Assembly: GCA_023249105.1 (NCBI GenBank) | Contig: JAHFDG010000021.1 | Span: forward strand, 1 to 56,635 | From: Candidatus Methanoperedens sp. | Lineage (GTDB): Archaea; Halobacteriota; Methanosarcinia; Methanosarcinales; Methanoperedenaceae | Length of the DNA: 56,635 bases | Direction: 5' to 3' | Part shown: positions 45,777 through 53,694 of the stretch, piece by piece | Position numbering within the stretch: position 1 is the stretch's first letter | Layout of the letters: every line of letters begins with the position of its first letter | Made by a program: the position numbers and the translations under genes | The notes under the pieces: model-generated | What the model was told of the DNA's origin: nothing | Databases searched by the model: none | Seen by the model: only the letters and a program-made list of their open reading frames with translations

Positions 45777-45814
45777 TTTGTCAGATTACTTGTATTTATT
45801 TATTAAAAATATAT

Positions 45815-46882
45815 TCATTCTATCTGAGTAAAAACACTATTCTTGAAGATCTCGATCAATATGTCCTTCAGGTTATATTTAAAATCCCAACCCGGATAAT
45901 GGGATTTGAATTTACTCACATCGCTGATCCACCAGATATGGTCGCCGATACGGTTCGTTTCACTATAAGAATAATTCATTTTCTTCCCGGTAATCTCTTC
46001 ACACATTTTTATTGCTTCCAGCATTGAACAATTGGAATGTCTTCCTCCACCTATGTTATACACTTCACCTATTCTCGGTTTCTGGTAAAAGTGCCAGAAA
46101 GCATTTACAAGGTCATAACTGTGGATATTATCCCTGACCTGTTTCCCTTTATAGCCGTATATCGTATAATATGTGCCAGTGGCAGCGCATTTCATAAGGT
46201 ATGCCAGGAATCCATGCAGCACTGTGGGTGAATGTCCCGGTCCTGTCAGGCACCCGCCCCTGAAACAAACCGTTTTCATATTGAAATACCTGCCATATTC
46301 CTGGACAAGCACATCAGCCGCCAGTTTTGAGGCGCCGAACAGGCTGTGCTTTGTCTGGTCAACGCTCATGGACTCGTCTATCCCGTTCTTATAATAAGGG
46401 TGGGATTCCTCGATTTCCCACCGTGTTTCAAGTTCGACAAGAGGCAGACTATTTGGAGTATCGCCATATACTTTGTTAGTGGAAGTGAAAATAAACACAG
46501 CATCAGGACAATACTGCCGTGTCATTTCAAGAAGCGTGAGCGTGCCATTCGCATTAACAGTGAAATCTGTAAAGGGGTCTTTTGCTGCCCAGTCGTGAGA
46601 TGGTTGTGCAGCCGTGTGGATGATCAATTTTATATCCTTATTGTATTTTTTGAAGATCGCTTCCATTGCCTCTTTGTCCCGGATGTCCTTGTTGTAGTGA
46701 GTGTAATTTTTTATTTCAGATTCAAGTTTTTTCCTGCTCCATTCAGTAGAGGCTTCTTCACCAAAAAACACTCGACGCATATCATTATCTATTCCGATTA
46801 TCCTGAATCCCTTTTTGCTGAAAAACCGGACAGACTCAGCCCCTATCAAACCCGCTGACCCTGTAATCAAAGCAATGTCCAT
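45815..46882 (-). CDS. extended SDR, CDP-paratose/tyvelose 2-epimerase-like
   Basis: A 355-aa [21 protein letters not shown] is the NAD loop, [20 protein letters not shown] and [14 protein letters not shown] are signatures of the CDP-tyvelose epimerase (RfbE) group, with catalytic Tyr and Lys in the [11 protein letters not shown] segment (Phe replaces the usual Tyr position, so the acid may be elsewhere). [11 protein letters not shown] follows. Paired with a related SDR 12 bases upstream. Precise sugar not known. Confidence 0.85.
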   Translation of the reverse strand: MDIALITGSAGLIGAESVRFFSKKGFRIIGIDNDMRRVFFGEEASTEWSRKKLESEIKNYTHYNKDIRDKEAMEAIFKKYNKDIKLIIHTAAQPSHDWAAKDPFTDFTVNANGTLTLLEMTRQYCPDAVFIFTSTNKVYGDTPNSLPLVELETRWEIEESHPYYKNGIDESMSVDQTKHSLFGASKLAADVLVQEYGRYFNMKTVCFRGGCLTGPGHSPTVLHGFLAYLMKCAATGTYYTIYGYKGKQVRDNIHSYDLVNAFWHFYQKPRIGEVYNIGGGRHSNCSMLEAIKMCEEITGKKMNYSYSETNRIGDHIWWISDVSKFKSHYPGWDFKYNLKDILIEIFKNSVFTQIE

Positions 46883-46894
46883 TAATATTCTCCT

Positions 46895-47956
46895 TTATGC
46901 AAGTATAGGTCTAAGTTGTTCTGAGTTCTCTTTAATCCATATAGATATTTCTTTTATGATTTGATCCACTGTAATTTCAGGTTTCCAGCCGGTTTTTTCT
47001 GTTATTCTGGAATTATCCGTGATATATATGCGGATATCACCCACCCTGTCTTCATACACGCTTATTATCGGTATTTTATTTCCGGTATATTTCTGACAGA
47101 GACCGGTCAATTCAAGCAGAGATATAGATTGTTCCAGCCCGCCGCCAACATTGTATATTTCGCCATTATGCACTGCCATATCATTTATCTCAATCTCTAA
47201 AAGACGATACAGGTCTTTTACGTGGAGAATATCCCTTACCTGTTTTCCCTTACCGCCAAATCCCATATAACTCAAGGACTGCTGATAATAGTGTTTTGCA
47301 ACCCAGTGAACTACAACCCCCTGGTCAACTTTTCCCATCTGCCAGCTTCCTGTCAGGAGACCGCAACGATTTATAACACCTCTTAGTCCATACATTTCTA
47401 TGTATTCCTGAATAATCAATTCCGATGCCAGCTTTGTGGCGCCGTATAATGTGCGCGTGCCGTTTAGCGGGAAATCTTCCGTGTAACCTCCAGATGAAAC
47501 TCCGGGAACATCCTGTTCGTCTGATAGTTCAAAACGTGTCGGTTTTTCAACAAATTTCAAATTATTAATTGTCCTTACAGGATATACCCTGCTCGAAGAC
47601 AAAAAAATGATATCTGCACTGCATTTTCTTACATATTCCAGACAATTCACAGTTCCCAGAAGGTTGGTGTTCAACAGATATTCAGGCGAAGAATCAACCC
47701 CTGCCATCACTGATGGTTCTGCCGAACACTCAATTACCAGATCAGACTTCCCCAGAGCTTCAAAGTCTTCCCGGTTCCTGATATCGCCATGTATGAATTC
47801 AATACCCACCTCTTTCAATCTTGGGATATTAAGCTCAGAGCCTCTTCTTTTGAGATTGTCAAAAGCCACTACCTGGGTATCTTTTCTATTCTTTTTGAAC
47901 TCAATTGCCAGATTAGAGCCTACGAAACCTGCACCGCCGGTTATTAAAATATTCAT
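46895..47956 (-). CDS. extended SDR, CDP-tyvelose epimerase-like
   Basis: A 353-aa SDR related to its neighbour. LITGGAGFVGSNLAIEF (NAD loop), ECSAEPSVMAGVDSSPEY, active-site strand FLSSSRVYPVRT and TLYGATKLASELI with Tyr and Lys, then RCGLLTGSWQMGKVDQG. Both this and 45815-46882 share the G-K-Q-V-R-D (GGKGKQVRDILH / [12 protein letters not shown]) segment. The pair probably acts in sequence on one sugar, or came by duplication. It is 5 bases after the UDP-xylose synthase gene, on the same strand. Confidence 0.85.
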   Translation of the reverse strand: MNILITGGAGFVGSNLAIEFKKNRKDTQVVAFDNLKRRGSELNIPRLKEVGIEFIHGDIRNREDFEALGKSDLVIECSAEPSVMAGVDSSPEYLLNTNLLGTVNCLEYVRKCSADIIFLSSSRVYPVRTINNLKFVEKPTRFELSDEQDVPGVSSGGYTEDFPLNGTRTLYGATKLASELIIQEYIEMYGLRGVINRCGLLTGSWQMGKVDQGVVVHWVAKHYYQQSLSYMGFGGKGKQVRDILHVKDLYRLLEIEINDMAVHNGEIYNVGGGLEQSISLLELTGLCQKYTGNKIPIISVYEDRVGDIRIYITDNSRITEKTGWKPEITVDQIIKEISIWIKENSEQLRPILA

Positions 47957-47961
47957 TAATT

Positions 47962-48894
47962 TCAGGATTCTAAAATAGACTTAAAGTATTTTATCGTTTC
48001 CTTTAATCCCCGCTCAAGTGAAACTTTTGGTTCCCAATGAAGGAGCTTTCGCGCTTTTGTGATATCAGGTCTTCGCTGCTTCGGGTCGTCGACCGGCAGG
48101 TCTTTAAAACTAATTTTTGAACTGCTTCCCGTTATCCTGAGTATGATTTTTGCAAACTCAAGTATGGTGTGCTCTTCGGGGTTCCCTATATTCACAGGTA
48201 AAGCGTAATCCGACATCATCAACCTGTAAATCCCCTCAATTTCATCACTAACATAGCAGAAACTTCGGGTCTGGGAGCCGTCACCGTATACTGTGAGGTC
48301 CTCGCCGCTCAATGCCTGTCCTATGAAGTTTGGCACAACCCTGCCATCGTTCAGGCGCATCCTCGGCCCGTAAGTATTGAATATTCTCACTATCCTCGTA
48401 TCAATTCCATGATACCGGTGATATGCCATAGTAATTGCCTCAGCATATCGTTTTGCCTCATCATAAACACCCCGAGGCCCTATCGGGTTCACATTACCCC
48501 AGTATTCCTCAGTCTGGGGGTTCACAAGCGGGTCACCGTAAACTTCCGAGGTAGACGCAAGCAAAAACCGGGCTTTTTTTTCTTTAGCAAGACCGAGCAT
48601 ATTGTGAGTCCCAAGCGCTCCAACTTTTAACGTCTGGATTGGCAGTTCCAGATAATCTATCGGGCTTGCAGGACTTGCAAGATGGAACAGGAAATCTATT
48701 TTTTCCTCAACATAAAGCGGCTTTGTCACGTCGTGTTTTATATAGGAGAATCTGTCGTTATTAATATGTTCGATGTTCCTTGCACTGCCTGTGATGAGAT
48801 TATCTACACATATCACTTCACATTCTTTGGATAGCAGCAGGTCACATAGATGCGATCCGAGAAATCCTGCGCCGCCTGTTACTAATGCCTTCAT
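47962..48894 (-). CDS. uxs: UDP-glucuronate decarboxylase (UDP-xylose synthase)
   Basis: About 310 aa. [18 protein letters not shown] (NAD loop), [20 protein letters not shown] (the UXS/dTDP-glucose group), [20 protein letters not shown] with catalytic Glu, [11 protein letters not shown] with Tyr and Lys, and [20 protein letters not shown]. It turns UDP-glucuronate, made by the dehydrogenase at 50044-51330, into UDP-xylose. I start it at ATG 48894, which ends exactly at the repeated RNA element and is preceded by GAGGTG at the right distance. An upstream ATG (48927) lies inside that element and its reading frame happens to be open. Confidence 0.9.
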   Translation of the reverse strand: MKALVTGGAGFLGSHLCDLLLSKECEVICVDNLITGSARNIEHINNDRFSYIKHDVTKPLYVEEKIDFLFHLASPASPIDYLELPIQTLKVGALGTHNMLGLAKEKKARFLLASTSEVYGDPLVNPQTEEYWGNVNPIGPRGVYDEAKRYAEAITMAYHRYHGIDTRIVRIFNTYGPRMRLNDGRVVPNFIGQALSGEDLTVYGDGSQTRSFCYVSDEIEGIYRLMMSDYALPVNIGNPEEHTILEFAKIILRITGSSSKISFKDLPVDDPKQRRPDITKARKLLHWEPKVSLERGLKETIKYFKSILES

Positions 48895-48978
48895 AAAGCG
48901 CCACCTCGCTTTATGCGGTATCCACATATGGCAGAGCCATATGTGTCTGCGAAGTAAAGCAGCGCAACGGTTTTTGAT
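48894..48978 (-). promoter_or_regulatory. structured leader element, copy 1, upstream of uxs
   Basis: Read on the minus strand: AUCAAAAACCGUUGCGC, strand A UGCUUUA (48961-48955), CUUCGCAGA, a 10-bp hairpin (48945-48936 with 48932-48923, loop 48935-48933), GAUACCGCA, strand B UAAAGCG (48913-48907), AGGUGG, strand C CGCUUUA (48900-48894). B can pair with A (one U-G wobble) or perfectly with C. The B-C hairpin places AGGUGG, part of the ribosome site, in its loop and reaches the A of the uxs AUG. A near-identical copy is at 53341-53426. Confidence 0.75.
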
Positions 48979-49009
48979 GAAAAATTCGTAAAGTTTTTCA
49001 TGTTTATCC

Positions 49010-50032
49010 TCAGAACTCTATAGACGATGAGTCCCCGATATTAAGTGAATTATGTTTCCCATGTACACTGGCATCATCCCCCACGATTGATCTCTGGAGA
49101 TTTACCTTTGATATATGGGAGCGGGAGCCTATCACGCTGTCTGAGATGATGCTGCTTTCAATATAAGAATCACTTGCGATGGAGGCATGTGGTCCGATTA
49201 CCGAATTAATAATCGTAACATTATCACCTATGGCAACGGGCTGTATAATCACCGAATCTTTTATCTGGTGTACATGGTCAATATCCTCTTTCTCATCCAG
49301 CAGTACCCGATTTGTCTCAAGCAAGGATTCAGGATGCCCGCAATCATACCAGCTTGATACCTGGAAGGTTTTAAGACGATAACCCCTGTTCACCATCTCC
49401 TGCAACGCATCCGTAAGCTGGTATTCCCCGCGCGTCCTTGTATTTTTATTAATCATCTCTTCAATTATCGACAAAAGAACGGCTGTCTCCTTAATGAAAT
49501 AAACGCCTGCTATCCCCAGGTTGGAGCTCGGACGTGCGGGTTTTTCTTCCAGCCTTTTAATATATTTTCCCTCAAGTTCCACAATACCGTATTTCTTCGG
49601 GTCATCTACCTCGCGTACGCCAATCGATGCGGCGCACTCGCCATTGGTCAAATATTGTTTGTAAAACTCTGAATAGCCTGCCTTGAAAATCATATCCCCG
49701 AGTGCAATCATTATATTAGAATCGCCGATTTCATCCCTGGCGACGTAAATAGAATGACCGAGGCCGAGCTGTTCTTCCTGGTCAACATACCTGATATTGA
49801 AAATGCCCGAATAATTCTTATCCACATACGATATAATCTGCTCTTTCTTGTAGCCCACTACCATTATTATCTCTTCAGGCTCGACATCTATCATTCTATC
49901 GAGTATATGGCCGATTATGGGCTTGCCTGCTATGTAAACCATCGGCTTGGGTTTTGTGAATGTATGCGGAAAAAGGCGTTTGCCTGCCCCGGCTGCGGGA
50001 ATGACTACCTTGATTTTATTTTTCACGGTCAT
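49010..50032 (-). CDS. sugar-1-phosphate nucleotidyltransferase with beta-helix tail
   Basis: About 340 aa from ATG 50032, which has GGGAG five bases upstream. [20 protein letters not shown] is the nucleotidyl signature, MIALGDMIF the metal site, and [20 protein letters not shown] the sugar site. Residues from about 255 have left-handed beta-helix repeats ([19 protein letters not shown] and similar). It is the long GlmU/RmlA-like archaeal form, most often a UTP or dTTP:glucose-1-phosphate transferase. Next to UDP-glucose dehydrogenase it probably makes UDP-glucose. The 115-bp gap to uxs carries the structured element. Confidence 0.88.
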   Translation of the reverse strand: MTVKNKIKVVIPAAGAGKRLFPHTFTKPKPMVYIAGKPIIGHILDRMIDVEPEEIIMVVGYKKEQIISYVDKNYSGIFNIRYVDQEEQLGLGHSIYVARDEIGDSNIMIALGDMIFKAGYSEFYKQYLTNGECAASIGVREVDDPKKYGIVELEGKYIKRLEEKPARPSSNLGIAGVYFIKETAVLLSIIEEMINKNTRTRGEYQLTDALQEMVNRGYRLKTFQVSSWYDCGHPESLLETNRVLLDEKEDIDHVHQIKDSVIIQPVAIGDNVTIINSVIGPHASIASDSYIESSIISDSVIGSRSHISKVNLQRSIVGDDASVHGKHNSLNIGDSSSIEF

Positions 50033-50043
50033 TATTCTCCCGG

Positions 50044-51330
50044 TTACCAGCAAAGACCCACATATTCAATATCTTTCCCCGGCTTAACCAATATGTGCCG
50101 TCCGTCTATTACGAGCCTGTTTTCCATAGCATCAAATTCCTTATTAAGTGATTTGAATTCATCCCATTCGGTCATTATAAGGCAGGCTTCAGCACCGCTT
50201 AATGCGTCCGCTGCCGAGCTGTAATATCCAATGCCGCTGAATAGCTTTTTCATATTCTCGTTTGCCATCGGGTCGTAAGCAGATACCCTGGCCCCTTCAT
50301 CCAGTAATTCTTTAATTACCGGTATCGACCTTGATTCCCTGATGTCATCGGTGTCATTCTTGAACGCAAGCCCAAGGACTGCGATATTTTTTCCTTCCAG
50401 GCTCCCGAGCTTATTTTTTAGCAATAGCACCATCCTTGCCGGCTGCCCCTCGTTAATCGCAATTACTGATTTAAGCAATCGGGGTTCATAGCCAATCTCT
50501 TTAGCCTTGCCAATCAGGGCTTTCACATCCTTGGGGAAACATGAGCCTCCAAAGCCGGCTCCTGAGTTGAGAAAGTATGGCCCTATCCTGAAATCCTTCC
50601 CCACGGCTGACATGACCTCATAGGTATCGATGCCGAGCAGCTTGCAGATATTTCCTACCTCGTTCGAAAAGGATATTTTGGTTGCAAGAAAGGCATTGTT
50701 TACATATTTTATCATCTCAGCCGTGCGCGGGTTTGTCCTTGTTACCTCGCATTTAAGACCGTTGTAAAGAGAGGCTACAATATCGCCTGACTTTTTATCG
50801 AGAGAACCTATTACTATCTTGTCGGGATGCATGAAATCATGAACCGCCTTGCCTTCCCGCAGGAACTCCGGGTTCATGGCAATACCGAACTCCCCCGGAT
50901 GTTTTCCTGAATGTTTCTCTATTATGGGAAGCACTATCTTCTCCGTTGTCTCAGGAACAACCGTGCTTTTTACAACGATAACATGGTAACCTTTCTTTTT
51001 TCTTAGCGAGTCGCCAAGACTGGCGCTTGCGGCCCTGACGATGCCGAGGTCAATGTTGCCTTCGGAGTCGGAAGGAGTTCCCACACAAATAAATGAGACA
51101 TCAGAATTCATTATCGCAAGCTCGTAATCGGAAGTGGCACTGAGCCTCTTGCCGGCGTGCTTTTCCAGTAGTTCAGGGAGACCTTCTTCATAAATAGGCG
51201 GAATTCCTGCATTTATCATGTCAATTTTTGACTTATCTATATCAACACATATCACTTCATGCCCGAGTTCTGCAAAACATGCTGCACTCACACTGCCGAC
51301 GTATCCTGTCCCGATTATGGATATTTTCAT
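50044..51330 (-). CDS. ugd: UDP-glucose 6-dehydrogenase
   Basis: A 428-aa enzyme oxidising UDP-glucose to UDP-glucuronate. NAD loop SIIGTGYVGSVSAACFAELG, NPEFLREGKAV with the general base, EMIKYVNNAFLATKISF with Lys208, and GAGFGGSCFPKDV with catalytic Cys264 and Lys267. All are intact, in contrast to the paralogue at 30590-31912. It supplies UDP-glucuronate for uxs. The promoter should lie in the 127-bp gap 51331-51457, where AACTTATAGG is a candidate TATA region. Confidence 0.93.
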   Translation of the reverse strand: MKISIIGTGYVGSVSAACFAELGHEVICVDIDKSKIDMINAGIPPIYEEGLPELLEKHAGKRLSATSDYELAIMNSDVSFICVGTPSDSEGNIDLGIVRAASASLGDSLRKKKGYHVIVVKSTVVPETTEKIVLPIIEKHSGKHPGEFGIAMNPEFLREGKAVHDFMHPDKIVIGSLDKKSGDIVASLYNGLKCEVTRTNPRTAEMIKYVNNAFLATKISFSNEVGNICKLLGIDTYEVMSAVGKDFRIGPYFLNSGAGFGGSCFPKDVKALIGKAKEIGYEPRLLKSVIAINEGQPARMVLLLKNKLGSLEGKNIAVLGLAFKNDTDDIRESRSIPVIKELLDEGARVSAYDPMANENMKKLFSGIGYYSSAADALSGAEACLIMTEWDEFKSLNKEFDAMENRLVIDGRHILVKPGKDIEYVGLCW

Positions 51331-51457
51331 GAGTTTTTCCTGTCTCTATCTTTATTTTAACAATTGCCTATAAGTTTTTGGTTTTGCTCGTAATTTTAAT
51401 TGGTAATAGGGGCTTTTCGTTCATGGCCTTTTTTATATCCGCAATAGAATGTTGTAA

Positions 51458-52681
51458 TCATTGCGATTTCACAAGTTTTCTTGTATGTTCTGCAACTTCC
51501 AAAGGGTCAACGCGCAGCCTTGCCACGCCGCTATCCATAGCAGCTTGCGCCACAGCAGATGCAACTGACGGGGCAACCCTCGAATCAAAAATGCTGGGTA
51601 TAATCATATCCTCGGTTGGCTCAACAAGCGAAGCAAGTGCATTTGCAGCTGCCAATTTCATTTCTTCATTGATATCCCTCGCCCTTACGTCCAGCGCACC
51701 CCTGAATACACCCGGAAAACCAAGAGCGTTGTTTATCTGGTTTGGGCAGTCCGAGCGCCCCGTACCTACGATTCTGGCGCCGGCTTTTTTTGCTTTTTCT
51801 GGCATAATCTCTGGTGTCGGGTTTGCAAGCGGGAAAACAATCGCATCATCTGCCATCGAACGCACCATTTCCTCCGTAACTATACCGGCTACCGACAGAC
51901 CAATGAAAACATCTGCTCCTTTCATGGCATCAGCAAGAGACCCGGATATTATATTTTTGTTGGTAAGCTTCGCAAGCTCTTCTTTAGCAGGGTTGAGCCC
52001 GGCTCTGCCATGGTAAATTATACCCGTGGAATCGCATACAAGGATTTCCTTTACCCCTTCGTTTTTCAAAAGCCTGGAGCTTGCTGTGCCTGCCGCTCCA
52101 GCCCCGCTTATAACCACTTTTATCTCACCGAACTTCTTCCCCACAATCTTCAAGGCATTAATCAACGCGGCAAGCATTACCAGCGCTGCTCCGTGCTGGT
52201 CATCATGAAACACAGGAATATCGAGCAGTTTTTTCAAGCGTGTCTCTATTTCAAAACATCTCGGCGCGCCAATATCCTCAAGATTGATACCTCCGAAAAC
52301 CGGCGCAATATTCTTTACGATATTGATTATCTCATCTGTATCCTTTGTATCAAGACAGATTGGAAACGCGTCAACCCCCCCGAAGACCTTGAAAAGCATC
52401 GCTTTTCCTTCCATTACCGGCATTGCAGCTAACGCGCCAAGGTCGCCCAATCCGAGCACGGACGAGCCGTCACTCACTACGGCTACAAAGTTCCCTTTTC
52501 CGGTATAGCGGTAGGCATCTTCGCTGTTTTTATGAATCCGAAGACACGGCTCGGCAACCCCGGGTGTATATGCAAGGCTCATATCTTCTTTTGTTTTGAT
52601 ACTGACTTTGCTTTTCAGGGCTATTTTTCCCTGGTGGGATTCATGGAACCGAAGCGCCTTTTCATATATTGAATCTTTCAT
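51458..52681 (-). CDS. malic enzyme (malate dehydrogenase, decarboxylating)
   Basis: A 407-aa NAD(P)-dependent malic enzyme, malate to pyruvate plus CO2. SLAYTPGVAEPC at residues about 35-46, LGDLGALAAMPVMEGKA, PVFHDDQHGAALVMLAALIN, ISGAGAAGTASSRLL (the NAD loop), and FPLANPTPEIMPE. The catalytic Lys lies in the EGKAMLFK block. The archaeal short form lacks the extra bacterial phosphotransacetylase domain. ATG at 52681 follows the DUF166 stop directly (TAAATG), so the two are coupled. Confidence 0.93.
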   Translation of the reverse strand: MKDSIYEKALRFHESHQGKIALKSKVSIKTKEDMSLAYTPGVAEPCLRIHKNSEDAYRYTGKGNFVAVVSDGSSVLGLGDLGALAAMPVMEGKAMLFKVFGGVDAFPICLDTKDTDEIINIVKNIAPVFGGINLEDIGAPRCFEIETRLKKLLDIPVFHDDQHGAALVMLAALINALKIVGKKFGEIKVVISGAGAAGTASSRLLKNEGVKEILVCDSTGIIYHGRAGLNPAKEELAKLTNKNIISGSLADAMKGADVFIGLSVAGIVTEEMVRSMADDAIVFPLANPTPEIMPEKAKKAGARIVGTGRSDCPNQINNALGFPGVFRGALDVRARDINEEMKLAAANALASLVEPTEDMIIPSIFDSRVAPSVASAVAQAAMDSGVARLRVDPLEVAEHTRKLVKSQ

Positions 52682-53431
52682 TTAACCGCTCTCCTCTAAA
52701 GCCTTTTCTACTGCTTTTTTATGTAACTCCCCTGCTTTATGTATTCCGCCTTTGATACCCCTGACGGCTCTGCACGGGTACTGCTGCACGAGAAGCCCCG
52801 CTTTTCCCGGCGCATCTTTTGTGCCCGTTCCTAAAAGCCCCTTCGCCATGTGCCATGTGCTTCCGCATGGTGCGCCGCAAAGCACTTCCACCTTTGTTAT
52901 AAGACCTGCTTTTGTGGTTATTTTAATCTCTGGTCTTCCGAAACGTGATGCGAATTCGTTAACGACATTGTTGCCGCATTGTTCTATATCGCAGCAGATT
53001 TCATGGAGCTCAACATGCATATTGTATTTTTCAGAAATCTTTTGAAGCCCGGAGCCTGCCTTTGCCGCGCCGCCAGCGATAATTACAGCGCGGGCGCCGT
53101 TCTCTCCTGCAAGTCTCACGATTTCGGGGGTCAGGTCGGGATGCAGGATGTAGGCAATTATGAGGTCATTTGAAAAAATGCTTTTATCAAGATTCAGGTC
53201 AGCCAAAAAATCAGATGGAGCCTCTATAAAATCGGGAAGGGATTCGGGGATTTCTATTGTCGATACTTTGAAATCTGAATTTTTTTTAATATTTTCTATG
53301 AGGCGGTGACCGTATTTTCCCCGCGTTATTACGCCGATTGTAAAGCGACACCTCGCTTTATGCGGTATCCACGTATGCCTGTGGGCATACGTGTCTGCGA
53401 AGTAAAGCGGCGCAACGGTTTTTGATATCAT
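52682..53431 (-). CDS. DUF166 family protein, start codon unclear
   Basis: A DUF166 protein, a family found mainly in methanogens, of unsettled function. The conserved region begins TIGVITRGKYGHRLIENI and has YILHPDLTPEIVRLAGENGA, IIAGGAAKAGSG, CCDIEQCGNNVVNEFASRFG and VLCGAPCGSTWHMAKGL with several conserved Cys. Where the family starts (Met-x-Ile-Gly), this copy has ACA at 53341-53339. The only canonical in-frame start is ATG 53431. From there translation would pass through the whole repeated RNA element, adding about 30 residues (WIPHKARCRF at the junction). Which start is used is open. Coupled to the malic enzyme gene downstream. Confidence 0.8.
   Translation of the reverse strand: MISKTVAPLYFADTYAHRHTWIPHKARCRFTIGVITRGKYGHRLIENIKKNSDFKVSTIEIPESLPDFIEAPSDFLADLNLDKSIFSNDLIIAYILHPDLTPEIVRLAGENGARAVIIAGGAAKAGSGLQKISEKYNMHVELHEICCDIEQCGNNVVNEFASRFGRPEIKITTKAGLITKVEVLCGAPCGSTWHMAKGLLGTGTKDAPGKAGLLVQQYPCRAVRGIKGGIHKAGELHKKAVEKALEESG
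53341..53426 (-). promoter_or_regulatory. structured leader element, copy 2, at the DUF166 start
   Basis: On the minus strand: strand A CGCUUUA (53409-53403), then CUUCGCAGA, a 10-bp hairpin (53393-53384 with 53379-53370, loop 53383-53380), GAUACCGCA, strand B UAAAGCG (53360-53354), AGGUGU, strand C CGCUUUA (53347-53341). Outside the hairpin it differs from copy 1 at two positions only. In the hairpin two base pairs change on both sides (A-U to G-C and G-C to C-G), which keeps the stem. The 3' end abuts the conserved DUF166 reading frame, as copy 1 abuts uxs. Confidence 0.75.
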
Positions 53432-53619
53432 TGGTTTATTATTGTCGCTTTAGTATTTTGGTTTTGCGGATTAGGTGCAGAACAACCTTACAACATTTTT
53501 TCATTGAAAAAAATAAAAAGGAATTCTAACTTCTTGTTCAGTTGATGAGTTTCATTATGAGTATATACTAATGATTCAACAAATTAAAGACTCGGAGGCA
53601 TAGAGCTTCCGAATCCTCT

Positions 53620-53660
53620 GGCATGGGCTTTTCTGAAAAGAGATGTCGGCGCTGCGCGCA
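53620..53660. repeat. short repeat downstream of the PGF-CTERM gene
   Basis: The core CTTTTCTGAAAAGAGATGTC recurs with small changes at 55445-55484 on the other side of the surface-protein gene, in the same orientation. The outer part GGCAT-GG and GCGC is also shared. In the rest of the 263-bp gap 53432-53694 I see no gene. Confidence 0.6.
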
Positions 53661-53694
53661 CCAACCACGTTTTTAGATTGACATCATTGATTTA

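Noticed and set aside
48894-48927. A shared N-terminal peptide WIPHKAR-RF in uxs and DUF166 suggesting a common protein domain
   Set aside because: It is the translation of the repeated nucleotide element in one frame. The hairpin's compensatory changes follow base pairing, not codons, and uxs homologues start after it.
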